DNA of 64,000 bases from Ignatzschineria ureiclastica (GCF_003121845.1 NZ_QEWQ01000001.1:248001-312000), one strand, 5' to 3'. Positions 49,027 to 58,345 are shown, counted from the stretch's first letter. The notes: a model not told the origin generated them from the sequence alone. Translations and numbers: made by a program.

Positions 49027-50391
49027 GTGTTATTAGATTTTTCTATTAAAAACTTTGGTCCCATTAAAGATGAGCAAATACTCTCATTTGAAGCGCTACC
49101 TTCAACACGTTATGAGGAGTATTACATCATTCACCCAATGCTTGCTAATGGTAAGCTAATCTTGCGTCAAAATGCGCCGATACGTCTCTTAAAATTAGCC
49201 GTTATCTACGGTGCGAATGCCTCTGGGAAAACAACCATTCTCGAAACATTGGATTTTTTCCGACAATTAGCCTTAAACGAACGACGAGATAAAAGTCAAA
49301 AACTCGACTTTCTACCTTTTGCCTTTAATACCACAAGCCCCAAAGAGCCTACCCAGTTAAAAATTCGTTTTTTTCAAAAAGGTATTCTATTTGAACATCA
49401 ATTTGAAATTAATCGACACTGCATTATTAAAGAAATAGTGCATTATTGGGATTACAATACATCTGGCAGAAAACGGTTATTATTTAAAAGAGATACTCAC
49501 CCTCATGATCAAGTCACCGAATTGACCAAAATCAGCAATCTTGTCATTGCTGAAAATGATTTAACACAGCAAGCCATAGAATCTCTACAACTTGCCACGC
49601 TATGGAATGAGTCGATTCTTGTGGGTTTCAATAAGGTTAATTTTATCTTTAAAGAATTGCAGTTAATGCGCGAATGGTACAGCGATGTTTTAGAGCCTAT
49701 GATTAATAGTCATAATAGCGTTGATAAACGCCTTCTTATGATTGCAGAAGAAGATCATGAAGCAAAAACCTTCATGACAGAGTTTTTACAACAATCAGAT
49801 TTCAATATCGAAGGTTTTCAAGTAGAAAAACGCCCTTTTCCCAAACTATCAGAAGAATTAGAGTTGGTGCTATCCCATTTTCAATCTCTCTTTGCAAAAG
49901 TCAAAAACGAAGATCATTCTGAGAATAATAATCTGTTAGAAAAAATTAAAGATCAGCCTATCAAAACGATTCAAGTAGAGTATCTCGTTGAAGGGAAACA
50001 TTATCTTCTCCCTTTTGAATACACCTCTTTAGGCACTAAAAGAACCTTTATTTTAGCGGGATTACTCTATCTCCTCATGAAACAGAATAAAGTATTGATG
50101 ATTGATGAATTTGAAAGTTCCCTGCACCCAGATCTTGCTGAGTTTTTCTTACTCACATTCCTTAAAAGCGTTCAGCATTCTCAACTTATCCTCACAACGC
50201 ACTCAAGAGATCTAATGAAAATCAATGAATTAGTTGATCGGCGCGATATTATCTGGTTCACAGCTAAAAATGATCTCTTGGAAACAGAGCTCTATTCCCT
50301 TGGTGATTTTTCCACACGAGAGATTAGACCGGAAGCATCAATCTATAATTTATATAAAATTGGCAAATTAGGCGCAACACCGAATATTTAG
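49027..50391 (+). CDS. ABC-type AAA ATPase (AAA_15/21-like), possible defence ATPase
   Basis: This cytoplasmic SMC/OLD-like ATPase has 454 residues. Walker A GANASGKTT starts at 62, Walker B KVLMIDEFESSLHP is about residues 356-369, and a switch His lies in LTTHSRDLM. The N-terminal FSIKNFGPIKDEQILSFEA is typical of stand-alone ATPases such as RloA or Abi-type proteins. It starts at GTG (49027) with AGGGG upstream. It lacks a nuclease domain, so a partner would be expected; the following 300 bp looks like remains of one. The gene is divergent from phoX and has AT-rich codon use. The defence role is inference from family. Confidence 0.8.
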   Translation: MLLDFSIKNFGPIKDEQILSFEALPSTRYEEYYIIHPMLANGKLILRQNAPIRLLKLAVIYGANASGKTTILETLDFFRQLALNERRDKSQKLDFLPFAFNTTSPKEPTQLKIRFFQKGILFEHQFEINRHCIIKEIVHYWDYNTSGRKRLLFKRDTHPHDQVTELTKISNLVIAENDLTQQAIESLQLATLWNESILVGFNKVNFIFKELQLMREWYSDVLEPMINSHNSVDKRLLMIAEEDHEAKTFMTEFLQQSDFNIEGFQVEKRPFPKLSEELELVLSHFQSLFAKVKNEDHSENNNLLEKIKDQPIKTIQVEYLVEGKHYLLPFEYTSLGTKRTFILAGLLYLLMKQNKVLMIDEFESSLHPDLAEFFLLTFLKSVQHSQLILTTHSRDLMKINELVDRRDIIWFTAKNDLLETELYSLGDFSTREIRPEASIYNLYKIGKLGATPNI

Positions 50392-50458
50392 TTCATCACT
50401 TAATCACTTAATCACTTAAACCAAGGATGGTTCTATAACCTATGACAACATAAGTGCT

Positions 50459-50655
50459 ATGAGTAAACAAGCAAGACAAAAACGCAATGGATCTCTCAAA
50501 ATATCATACAGAAATTAGATCCTTATCTTCAATCCGCTATCATTAGAGCAGTTAATCTCTACCAATCATCTACTATGGATATTAAAGCAAGAGCGGATCT
50601 AGGTGTTATCTTTAATAGATTGATGAAAGAACTCAATATAACTCATGGGGCTTAA
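50459..50655 (+). pseudogene. Probable remnant of the ATPase partner gene
   Basis: A short frame starting ATG (50459) gives a basic MSKQARQKRN, then stops soon. In a second frame an uninterrupted stretch to the TAA at 50653-50655 encodes plausible helical protein (DPYLQSAIIRAVNLYQ, then DLGVIFNRLMKELNI). Together they look like the N-terminus and C-terminus of one gene with a large internal deletion and frameshift. In RloA/RloB-like pairs the second gene lies here; identity with RloB is not shown. The remaining sequence to 50834 has a GCGGG/CCCGC hairpin (about 50737-50787) and no gene. Confidence 0.35.
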
Positions 50656-50834
50656 TAGCAAGAAACATCGAACGTAGGCCGTTTTCAACCTGTTTTATAT
50701 GGGATTGATATGCAATTGATAAGATTTTGAAGAACTACTTATCTGCGGGTGAATGATCTAAAAGATCTCGACCATCTCTCCCCGCAATAAGTTAACTTCT
50801 CATTTGAAACAACAATAGTTGCTAGAAAATGCAA

Positions 50835-51167
50835 CTACTTACAACGCTCAACTAATGCAATGATACGGGGATCTTGGCTATCTGCGCGGGCGTAAGTGCT
50901 ATCAATTGCGCGGTAAACTTCCACTGTAAAATTCCCGGCTTTAGTGAAGCGAATATCATTATTGGCGATCTTCTCTTCTTTCGCATTATAAGGCGCAAGC
51001 GCGCTACGAATACAGCTACTAAACGCATTGATATTTTTATCGGATACCAACTCTAAATCATGTTTATCTTGCTTGTAGTTCGCATAACTCACATTCTTGT
51101 TGCTATTACTGGCACAACCTGCAATTACGAATACGCCGGCGATGATCATTAAAAGATGTTTTTTCAT
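50835..51167 (-). CDS. Small predicted lipoprotein, unknown function
   Basis: This 110-residue protein has a typical lipoprotein signal: MKKHLLMIIAGVFVIAGC with the lipidated cysteine at position 18 and Ala-Ser after it, which does not suggest inner-membrane retention. The mature part is about 92 residues with two more Cys (CIRSALAPY and the penultimate CK), which could form a disulfide in the periplasm. GAGGG precedes the ATG. I do not recognise a family. Confidence 0.75.
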   Translation of the reverse strand: MKKHLLMIIAGVFVIAGCASNSNKNVSYANYKQDKHDLELVSDKNINAFSSCIRSALAPYNAKEEKIANNDIRFTKAGNFTVEVYRAIDSTYARADSQDPRIIALVERCK

Positions 51168-51226
51168 TGAAACCCTCTTATCGTCTTGTTTGATGAGACT
51201 CTATTGGCTCAGATTAATATTGCATA

Positions 51227-51264
51227 GATTCATGACTAGATTCATGACTATATTCATGACTATT
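51227..51264. repeat. 13-bp tandem repeat near the lipoprotein promoter
   Basis: About three units of ATTCATGACTAGA/T in a row, about 60 bp upstream of the lipoprotein start. A looser TGTGACTGCTC/TGTGGCTGCTC repeat occurs near 51390-51415. Confidence 0.8.
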
Positions 51265-51418
51265 ATGTTCTACTGCACTGTTACTCTGCTGTAATGCTTT
51301 GTAATCTACTATACAACAGCTCAATCAGCAATGATCTGATCATGATTATTTTATGACCATTTTAAACAGCGCCTTCCCTATTGAGCTGCCCTGTGACTGC
51401 TCTGTGGCTGCTCTGTTA

Positions 51419-51530
51419 TATAGTCAGTTTGGTATAAAAAAATGGTTTTTCATCAGCCGCAGCTTCCTTGCTTTTGACCGCTGATGCGCCGGCATTTCAA
51501 TAACGCTTATTGTGAATCGATCTGACGATC
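51419..51530 (+). repeat. Family A MITE with internal deletion, overlapping moeB 3' end
   Basis: The left end (TATAGTCAGTTTGG) and the right half (CTTCCTTG ... GATGCGCCGGCATTT ... TGTGAATCGATCTGACGATC) are present, but the ACTTGCAAGATGCCGG part is lost. The last 24 bases (51507-51530) are also the final seven codons and the stop of the MoeB-like gene. Confidence 0.75.
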
Positions 51531-52292
51531 ACCATCTGCATCTTCTAAATGCACCGCACAGTGCGGATTACGCCGATAATTAAAGGCTTGCCAACTAAAA
51601 TCGAGCGCATTATAGATATGGAGTTTATGGGTTGCTAATGTGCCGATACCGAGGAGGAGCTTTAGAGCCTCTTGCGCTTGTGTGATGCCGATAATATGAA
51701 CAACCGGGGAGAAGACACCGAAGAGCGCACAATTGCCATCATCGGCATGATCGCCGGTAAAGAGGCACTCATAACAGGCAGAATCAGGATCACGAAAATC
51801 AAAGAGAGTAAGCTGCCCTTCATACCGCACCGCAGAACCAGAGACTAAGGGGACTTTTGCCCTAAAGCAAGCGCGGTTAAGATCTTTGCGTAATTGAAAA
51901 TTATCACTGCAATCGAGGACAACATCCGCCGCTTGGACAATCGATTGTAGGGCTGTGAAATCCACTTTCTGCTCAATGGGCTGAATGTTGATATCGGGAT
52001 TGAGATTAGTCAGATGCTGCGCTGCTTGTGCTACTTTTGAGAGCCCGACATCGGCCATTTTATAACCTGTTTGTCGATGCAAGTTTGAGAGATCGACGGT
52101 ATCAAAATCAATGAGCGTAATCTGGCCGATCCCTGCGCCGGCGAAGAGCGGAAGCGCCGCCATGCCTAGCCCCCCACAACCGACGACAACCACATGCGCT
52201 TGAGCGAGCTTCTCTTGTCCATCGATATCAAATTGCTCAAGCATAATATGGCGTGAATAGCGTAATAAGGCATCATCAGTCAGGGTTGTCAT
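51507..52292 (-). CDS. moeB: MoeB/ThiF-family adenylyltransferase
   Basis: This E1-like enzyme adenylates the C-terminal Gly of a small sulfur carrier (MoaD or ThiS) in molybdopterin or thiamine synthesis. It has 261 residues: RYSRHIMLEQFD, the nucleotide-binding GCGGLGMA, FDTVDLSNLHRQ, DCSDNF.LR and CYECLF. The family zinc site usually uses two CxxC pairs; here the second reads CAVH (RNPHCAVH), replacing the last Cys with His. The final DRQIDSQ comes from the end of a MITE. No moa or thi genes are adjacent, so MoeB versus ThiF is a judgement from length and SRHIML. Confidence 0.85.
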   Translation of the reverse strand: MTTLTDDALLRYSRHIMLEQFDIDGQEKLAQAHVVVVGCGGLGMAALPLFAGAGIGQITLIDFDTVDLSNLHRQTGYKMADVGLSKVAQAAQHLTNLNPDINIQPIEQKVDFTALQSIVQAADVVLDCSDNFQLRKDLNRACFRAKVPLVSGSAVRYEGQLTLFDFRDPDSACYECLFTGDHADDGNCALFGVFSPVVHIIGITQAQEALKLLLGIGTLATHKLHIYNALDFSWQAFNYRRNPHCAVHLEDADGDRQIDSQ

Positions 52293-52361
52293 AGTCGCAA
52301 AGCCTCACGGTCAAAGGGATAGGGAAATGATGGGTGAATTTAGTGCGATTTAACGCGCTCT

Positions 52362-52389
52362 CTTGAAATCATTTAAACGAACCTCATTA
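52362..52389 (+). promoter_or_regulatory. Sigma-32 heat-shock promoter of hslVU
   Basis: CTTGAAA (52362-52368), a 13-bp spacer and CCTCATTA (52382-52389) match the RpoH consensus CTTGAAA-N13-CCCCATNT closely. It is placed about 45 bp before hslV, a known heat-shock gene. Confidence 0.8.
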
Positions 52390-52434
52390 TAGTACCATGC
52401 TAAAACGCAATTTAAATATGATAAGGAGTCAATT

Positions 52435-52974
52435 GTGGAACAGTTTCGTGGTACAACCATCTGTGCAGTACGTCGTGGGAATGAAGTCGTCATTGGTGGC
52501 GATGGCCAAGTCTCTATGGGCAATACGGTCATGAAAGGCAACGCGCGTAAAGTGCGCCGGCTATTTAATGGCAAAGTGATCGCAGGGTTCGCCGGTGGTA
52601 CGGCTGATGCCTTTACCCTCTTTGAGCGCTTTGAAGAAAAACTAGCGCAACATAGCGGTAACCTTACTCGCGCGGCAGTTGAACTCGCTAAAGATTGGCG
52701 TACTGAACGCTCACTGCGTAAACTCGAAGCGCTCCTGATTGTCGCTGATGAAACCGCCACCTTTATCATTTCAGGCTTAGGGGATGTCATCGAACCAGAA
52801 CACGATATCGCAACCATTGGATCAGGTGGCATGTTTGCCCATAGCGCAGCGCTTGCCCTAATTCAAAATACAGAGCTTTCGGCTGAAGAGATTGTCCGTA
52901 AAAGTTTAGAGATTGCCGGCAGCGTCTGTATCTATACCAATACTAATTTGACCGTTGAAAAACTCAGTTTCTAA
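52435..52974 (+). CDS. hslV: ATP-dependent protease peptidase subunit HslV
   Basis: HslV is the dodecameric N-terminal-Thr protease that degrades unfolded and regulatory proteins when capped by HslU. The 179-residue protein starts with a six-residue propeptide, then TTICAVRR with catalytic Thr7, later [20 protein letters not shown] and [13 protein letters not shown]. coli HslV exposes Thr2, so processing here must remove a few more residues. The start codon is GTG with AAGGAG seven bases before it. It lies 200 bp upstream of hslU behind a sigma-32 promoter. Confidence 0.96.
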   Translation: MEQFRGTTICAVRRGNEVVIGGDGQVSMGNTVMKGNARKVRRLFNGKVIAGFAGGTADAFTLFERFEEKLAQHSGNLTRAAVELAKDWRTERSLRKLEALLIVADETATFIISGLGDVIEPEHDIATIGSGGMFAHSAALALIQNTELSAEEIVRKSLEIAGSVCIYTNTNLTVEKLSF

Positions 52975-53174
52975 GGCCGTATTATCTAATTCAATATTAG
53001 ATATTAGCCATATCGGATATTAGAGAACGGCGATACTAGAAAAGATCTATATAAACGTCAATATTTACATCAATATCGATACAGATATTGATATCAATAA
53101 TAAACATACCTCTCTCTCTCACGATATACGTCTATAGAGAGATAAAAGAACAATACATAGAAGGAATCTATTTT

Positions 53175-54515
53175 ATGAGCTCAATGACCCCTAGAGAGAT
53201 CGTGCAAGAACTCGATCGTTATATTATTGGCCAAGATGAGGCGAAACGCTCTGTTGCGATTGCGCTGCGTAATCGTTGGAGAAGACAGCAAGTCAACGAA
53301 GAGATCCGTAAAGAGATCACTCCAAAAAATATCCTGATGATTGGACCGACCGGTGTAGGTAAAACAGAGATTGCACGCCGTCTTGCAACGCTGGCAAATG
53401 CGCCTTTTATTAAGGTTGAAGCGACTAAATTCACCGAAGTGGGTTATGTGGGTCGAGAAGTAGACTCTATTATTCGGGACCTTGTGGAAGCGTCTGTCAA
53501 GAAAGTGCGTGAGCAGATGATTAAAGAAGCCTACCCTAAGGCAGAAGAAGCGGCCATTGAGCGGGTTTTAGATGCGATTTTACCGCCGCCGAAAAGTATT
53601 GGCTTTGCTGATGAGCCGAATGCCCCGAAAGCCGAGAGCAGTACACGTCAAAAATTCCGCGAAAAAATTATTCGTGGAGAAATGGATGATAAAGAGATCG
53701 ATATCGAAGTCTCAAGCACCGGCGTAGGAGGCGTGAATATTATGACTCCTCCGGGCATGGAAGAGATGGCAGATCAACTGCAATCGCTCTTCCAACAATC
53801 GGGCATGGAGAAGAAAAAATCGAAAAAGATGAAGATCAAAGATGCGCTTAAAGTGGTTCAAAACGAAGAAGCCGCGCGCTTGATTAATGATGAAGAAGCA
53901 AAACAGAAAGCCATTGAAGTCGCTGAAAATCAAGGGATTGTCTTTATTGATGAGATCGATAAAGTCTGCCGTAAAGGAGAGACTTCAGGGGCGGATGTTT
54001 CTCGTGAAGGGGTTCAGCGTGACCTTCTCCCACTAATTGAAGGTTGTACTGTTTCCACGAAATATGGAGCGATTAAAACTGATCATATTCTCTTTATTAC
54101 ATCAGGGGCTTTCCACTTAGCAAAACCATCTGATCTCATTCCTGAGTTACAAGGTCGTCTGCCTATTCGTGTTGAGCTTAAATCCCTCAATGCCGATGAT
54201 TTCTTCCGTATTTTGACTGAGCCATCTTCAGCACTCATCAAACAATATCGTGCCCTCCTCTCAACAGAAGGCGTTGAGCTTGAGTTTGAAGAAGGCGCAC
54301 TTCGTAAGATTGCGCAAATGGCGTTTGATGTGAATGAGAAAACCGAAAATATCGGTGCTCGCCGACTACATACTATTTTAGAGCGCCTATTAGAAGAGAT
54401 CTCTTTCAACGCCTCAGATCGGGAAGGTGAAAAATTCATCGTCACTGAAGAGTATGTGAAAAACGAGCTTGATGATTTAGTAGAAGATGAAGATTTAAGC
54501 CGCTTTATCCTCTAA
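53175..54515 (+). CDS. hslU: HslVU ATPase subunit HslU
   Basis: HslU is the AAA+ hexamer that unfolds substrates and feeds them into HslV. It has 446 residues (E. coli 443): Walker A GPTGVGKT (57-64), the pore motif [13 protein letters not shown], the insertion I domain (about 110-245, Lys- and Glu-rich), Walker [10 protein letters not shown], the [12 protein letters not shown] region and the C-terminal DLSRFIL tail that docks in HslV. I start at 53175 (MSSMTPREI), where GAAGGA is well placed, not at the earlier in-frame ATG at 53088. Confidence 0.97.
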   Translation: MSSMTPREIVQELDRYIIGQDEAKRSVAIALRNRWRRQQVNEEIRKEITPKNILMIGPTGVGKTEIARRLATLANAPFIKVEATKFTEVGYVGREVDSIIRDLVEASVKKVREQMIKEAYPKAEEAAIERVLDAILPPPKSIGFADEPNAPKAESSTRQKFREKIIRGEMDDKEIDIEVSSTGVGGVNIMTPPGMEEMADQLQSLFQQSGMEKKKSKKMKIKDALKVVQNEEAARLINDEEAKQKAIEVAENQGIVFIDEIDKVCRKGETSGADVSREGVQRDLLPLIEGCTVSTKYGAIKTDHILFITSGAFHLAKPSDLIPELQGRLPIRVELKSLNADDFFRILTEPSSALIKQYRALLSTEGVELEFEEGALRKIAQMAFDVNEKTENIGARRLHTILERLLEEISFNASDREGEKFIVTEEYVKNELDDLVEDEDLSRFIL

Positions 54516-54544
54516 TCATCAATTGAATAGAGTCTTAAATAACC

Positions 54545-54580
54545 AAAAGCCACAGATCAATAATGAACTGTGGCTTTTTT
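54545..54580 (+). terminator. Terminator of hslVU
   Basis: AAAGCCACAG/CTGTGGCTTT stem with a loop of about 14 nt and TTTTTT, about 30 bp past hslU. Confidence 0.92.
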
Positions 54581-54620
54581 GTGCTCTTCTTACTGCATTC
54601 GCTGTTGCTATTGATTGATA

Positions 54621-54708
54621 GCATGCCGGATAGAACGGCTTCCTCACTTTTTACAGCGGATGCGCCGGCATTTGAATAAGCTTATATTGAATCGATATTG
54701 CGATATCT
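54621..54708 (+). repeat. Family A MITE, right half only
   Basis: It starts at GCATGCCGGATAGAACGGC and ends at GAATCGATATTGCGATAT; the left inverted repeat is absent. It lies between the hslU terminator and the end of the convergent 54.7-kb gene. Confidence 0.75.
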
Positions 54709-54712
54709 ATCT

Positions 54713-55852
54713 CTACACACCAAACTTCATATCATCAACGACAAATTGCCAATAATGCTCCGTACTTAAGACTAAACGGGTAATATTGCGATAATCGGCA
54801 TCGAGCCAGAATGGCCCTAAAGCAGAGAGTTTGAAAGCATCTTTTGCGATTAGCTCCCCACCGCGCCAAGCTTCTACGTGTAAGGTTTCCCCTTGTGCGC
54901 TATTGAGCCAAGCCGCCGTAAAGTAAGCGCCGTAAAAATCAAAGCCCTCTTCCTTTTCAATAAAGACAGGATAGCCTGACGTATTGTAAGCAACATATTC
55001 ACCGGAAATGGTACCGTTACTATAACCCTCCCCTTCAAAAGCATAATGAATCACATTCAGATTACGCCATTTGAGTGAACCCACACCATTTGGCATCTTC
55101 TGCACATTACGATCTGTAATATTTTCAAAATCTACCAAGACTTTCTGCGGCTTATGGGGAACCGCCTGTGATCCAGCACCAAAGACCACGTTACTCACTT
55201 TGATCGGCGCTGTTTGAAGTTCAAATATCCGTTGCTGCACTTCAGAGCCATAGCGATATTCCAATTGCCATTGCCCTTGGTAGCCTTCAAATGAGTACTC
55301 ACCATCTGCATTGAGCGGTATTTCAATCTTCTCTTTATTAGGTGCGATGGCCGTAATCTTGACTGCTTTAATATCATCTTTCCGGGTAAAGCCATCTTCA
55401 CCTTTCAACAATACGGCGCCTGAAATCGTTAAAATTTGCGCAAGTCCAATCGGTTCAGGCACATTGTCACACACAATACCAGGACGAGTATTCGGTTTTT
55501 CAACATAAGTGATCTTCTGAATCGCATTACCGGTCGTCACCATCCAACCATCTGGCAGGATCACTTCAAAGGTATAAACACCCGGCGCACGCACCTCGAC
55601 CTTCTTCGCCACTTCAGAATGAGGATCGACAATCGAATTGTTGAAATTCACAAAGCCATTCAAATTTGATCGGCGGACAGCCCAAGAACCATCTTCCCGA
55701 GTCATTCTCACCGCAATTTGAATCAGAGGACGATCTCCAATGTCGTAGATTCCATTTCGATTTAAATCATGGAATATATAATGGGAGACATTGGCATAAC
55801 CAGGATTCACGGCAGGCCAATTTTGACGATCTTCGTAATATTTAAAACTCAT
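54713..55852 (-). CDS. Beta-rich protein with SdrD-B-like Ca-binding motif, unknown function
   Basis: I do not recognise a named family for this 379-residue protein. Near the N-terminus DLNRNGIYDIGDRPL (about 29-43) fits the Ca-binding DxNxNGxxD loop of SdrD-B/Cna-B-type domains, followed by an immunoglobulin-like stretch (to about 115) and a second beta domain (about 140-220). The C-terminal domain (240-379) has VDFENIT and ends FVVDDMKFGV, like carbohydrate-binding jelly rolls of exported proteins. There is no signal peptide or membrane anchor at this start, which is odd for such domains. The next gene upstream on the same strand is a glycosyltransferase-like protein, 237 bp away. Confidence 0.7.
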   Translation of the reverse strand: MSFKYYEDRQNWPAVNPGYANVSHYIFHDLNRNGIYDIGDRPLIQIAVRMTREDGSWAVRRSNLNGFVNFNNSIVDPHSEVAKKVEVRAPGVYTFEVILPDGWMVTTGNAIQKITYVEKPNTRPGIVCDNVPEPIGLAQILTISGAVLLKGEDGFTRKDDIKAVKITAIAPNKEKIEIPLNADGEYSFEGYQGQWQLEYRYGSEVQQRIFELQTAPIKVSNVVFGAGSQAVPHKPQKVLVDFENITDRNVQKMPNGVGSLKWRNLNVIHYAFEGEGYSNGTISGEYVAYNTSGYPVFIEKEEGFDFYGAYFTAAWLNSAQGETLHVEAWRGGELIAKDAFKLSALGPFWLDADYRNITRLVLSTEHYWQFVVDDMKFGV

Positions 55853-55906
55853 TATTCTATTCCTATCGGATTGATTCAGTTAGATAATTCTTCAATAAAA
55901 TTCATA

Positions 55907-56084
55907 TATCGTAAGATTGGTTCAAAATAAGCTGGTGCAAGTGCCGGCATATCGGTTACAAGAAGCAAGACAGCGGTTCTACCGAGCATCTTGCAAATAC
56001 TGTACTTCACACCTGCATTGAAGTTCTTTTAAAATCCAATATTAGCTACTTAAAAACTATTGTTCTTAAACTCCATTGACTATA
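55907..56084 (-). repeat. Family A MITE, long form, reverse, diverged
   Basis: A diverged long-form copy of about 178 bp: TATCGTAAGATTGGTTCAAA at the left, TTAAACTCCATTGACTATA at the right. It sits between the two genes of this pair. Confidence 0.75.
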
Positions 56085-56089
56085 GTAAT

Positions 56090-57754
56090 TTAAACAGGTT
56101 CACCATAGTTCTTTTGAATATAATCAAGGATCGGCATTAATTCTGTGCGCTGCTCATCTGTTAAATTTTGAATATCAGCCGCAATAGCTTCTCGTAATCC
56201 CGCTAATGGGATTTTGGGATTCACATCGATAAATCCCGGAATGTACTTATTATTTAGCTGAAAATTTGACTCATAAACCCAGGCAGCAAGTAACGCATGA
56301 CAATCATAATTAGGATATTCCTGATAAGGGCTTAATTCCTGCAATTCTATCATCTGATCGACTAAGCGTGTAAAAGCATAAATGACACTATCGGTGCCAT
56401 AGAACATAATGTCAGCAATGCCCGTTGTTGGCCAGATTCGACTATAAAACACATTATTTTCAACACCCTTGAAAAATTCGGGGGTGATTTTTTCTGTAAC
56501 CTTAACATCTGGGCGCACACGAATGATGATGTCATACTTGCCATTTGCTAAAGCAAGGTCAAAGGCCTGCTTAATTCCCCAAAACATCTTAATTTGATTT
56601 AATGTACCGCGATGACGAGAAAATCCCTCAGGATGAATCAGAGAATCGGTAAATCTCTTTTCACTCTCGACAATCATTTTTTGGGGCTTAAAAATTCGTT
56701 CAAAAAGCTCAGCGTTAATCGGTCGCGTCAATGGTGTTCGCAATATTTTATTCGCTTTAGGGATCAGAGGCGTTAGACGCTCTAAATCACGGTGATATTT
56801 TTCAGGCAATACTTTTTGCGCATCTGAGCCAAAGGTTCTCCATACACTCGGCGCGCCGCCATATCCCGTCCAATAAGACATCTGATCCCAAGTGTGAATA
56901 TAGACATCCGCAGCTAATGGATCAATTAAGTTTTCTTTCACACTCTCTAAGCAGTGTTGATGATTACGGTAGCTCCCCGAAATACAGACCGCGAATTTTA
57001 GTTTTTTAGGATAGCGCGATAAATCATTATTTTTCTTGATATTATTCTTAAATATCTCAAACAAGGTATCTCGGAGTGATAGCTCTAAATACGGAGTATC
57101 TACTATTGCATGTTGAAGATAGGTTAAATGATTAAAGTTCTGCTTCGGTAAACGGAAAAACCCTTGAATATCATGCGCTAACACATAATCAAAGAGTTGT
57201 AAGTAACAGGTATTACGACGCAATTGTTCCGTTTTTTGGGCATTTTTAAAAAAAACAATAAGATCAATGACCTGATTACGATCGAATACTATTGTAGAAC
57301 TTTCTAATAACAGCATAAGATAGAAACTAATCACCATATTGGCAAAAAAAGTATCTTCTCTCTTCTCATCGCTGACCATCGTCAACAATAGTTGTTTCAA
57401 AGAGAGCAACTTCTCTTCACTTAATTCATACATCGATAAAGGTTGCCATATCTGCAAACGCCGATCATTAGTAAAATCATAAATACGCTTAATATTCGGC
57501 AGCTCCGTGACAAATTGCCCCAACAAGGGATTCGCAGCATCGACATAACGCATGAAATAGAAAACAACATCTAATCGCCCGACATCACAACAAAAAACGA
57601 CAAAGTCACTGTACGCTTTTGCATGATCAAAACGTTTGACTGATTTTGCCCGTATCGCTTGCCATAGCGCTTCCGTAATGCTTAAAGATGGTGCACTTTC
57701 TATTTTTGAGGGGGCAATGGTCAGATTTAACAGTGTTTTCTTGAATGACAGCAT
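56090..57754 (-). CDS. Putative glycosyltransferase (RPD motif), surface polysaccharide type
   Basis: This 554-residue cytoplasmic protein has an all-helical N-terminal part (1-265, unknown, possibly repeat-like) and a C-terminal domain starting LKFAVCISGSYR. That domain has DVYIHTWDQMSY, then YDIIIRVRPDVKV, where the Arg-Pro-Asp is a DxD-like metal/nucleotide motif seen in bacterial and viral glycosyltransferases of the sugar-chain type, and a final NYDCHALLAAWVYE. No signal peptide is seen. I choose the ATG at 57754 (GGAGAACT upstream) rather than the TTG five codons earlier. It may act in surface glycan or protein glycosylation; no glycan cluster is around it. Confidence 0.65.
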   Translation of the reverse strand: MLSFKKTLLNLTIAPSKIESAPSLSITEALWQAIRAKSVKRFDHAKAYSDFVVFCCDVGRLDVVFYFMRYVDAANPLLGQFVTELPNIKRIYDFTNDRRLQIWQPLSMYELSEEKLLSLKQLLLTMVSDEKREDTFFANMVISFYLMLLLESSTIVFDRNQVIDLIVFFKNAQKTEQLRRNTCYLQLFDYVLAHDIQGFFRLPKQNFNHLTYLQHAIVDTPYLELSLRDTLFEIFKNNIKKNNDLSRYPKKLKFAVCISGSYRNHQHCLESVKENLIDPLAADVYIHTWDQMSYWTGYGGAPSVWRTFGSDAQKVLPEKYHRDLERLTPLIPKANKILRTPLTRPINAELFERIFKPQKMIVESEKRFTDSLIHPEGFSRHRGTLNQIKMFWGIKQAFDLALANGKYDIIIRVRPDVKVTEKITPEFFKGVENNVFYSRIWPTTGIADIMFYGTDSVIYAFTRLVDQMIELQELSPYQEYPNYDCHALLAAWVYESNFQLNNKYIPGFIDVNPKIPLAGLREAIAADIQNLTDEQRTELMPILDYIQKNYGEPV

Positions 57755-57870
57755 AGTTCTCCATTTCAAAAATGATGATTAGTTGAAGTCGATCAATTGA
57801 CCTATGAATCAATTGACCTATGAATATCGCGACTTCTTATCACTACTTCTTATCACTACTTCTTATGGCT

Positions 57871-58230
57871 CTATTTCTTCAACATCTTCGCTAAATCAGC
57901 AAAAGGATTATGGGTTGCAATGGCTGTCTTCCCATCCGTATTGGCTGTCGCATTCGTGCGAGCTTCTTCTAAACGTTGATGTTCATTATCATGACAATAG
58001 AGACAAAGTAACTCCCAATTACTCCCATCTGCAGGATTGTTATCATGATTATGATCCCGATGATGGACTGTCAGCTCTCGAACATTGCGATGATCAAATT
58101 CCCGCTGGCAGCGCCCGCAAATCCAAGGGTACATTTTAAGTGCTTGCTCTCGATAACCTTGCTCACGAATACGGCGATTTTGGTGGGTTTCGGCAATGAT
58201 TTGATCTAAACGTGAAGATGATTGCGTCAT
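57871..58230 (-). CDS. yajD: HNH nuclease YajD family
   Basis: This 119-residue cytoplasmic protein resembles E. coli YajD. Two Cys pairs (CGRC and CLYC) frame the metal finger, and the HNH core is TVHHRDHNHDNN followed by N.ELLCLYCHDNEH. The start at 58230 (MTQSSSRLDQII) is fixed by AAGGATC just upstream; the longer frame reads through simple repeats. The function of YajD is unsettled: it may be a structure-specific or defensive endonuclease. It stands alone. Confidence 0.88.
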   Translation of the reverse strand: MTQSSSRLDQIIAETHQNRRIREQGYREQALKMYPWICGRCQREFDHRNVRELTVHHRDHNHDNNPADGSNWELLCLYCHDNEHQRLEEARTNATANTDGKTAIATHNPFADLAKMLKK

Positions 58231-58235
58231 AAGAA

Positions 58236-58345
58236 GATCCTTGAGTATAAACCTTTGAATATAAATCTTTGAATATAAATCTAATATAAATCTTTGAGTA
58301 TAAAAACAAAGTAAGACAAAATAAGACAAAATAAGACCAAATAAG
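58236..58345. repeat. Short imperfect tandem repeats upstream of yajD
   Basis: Runs of about 13-bp units (TTTGAATATAAATC) change over to about 10-bp units (AAGACAAAAT) in the yajD leader. The region 58346-58653 is AT-rich, and I see no gene in it. Confidence 0.75.
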
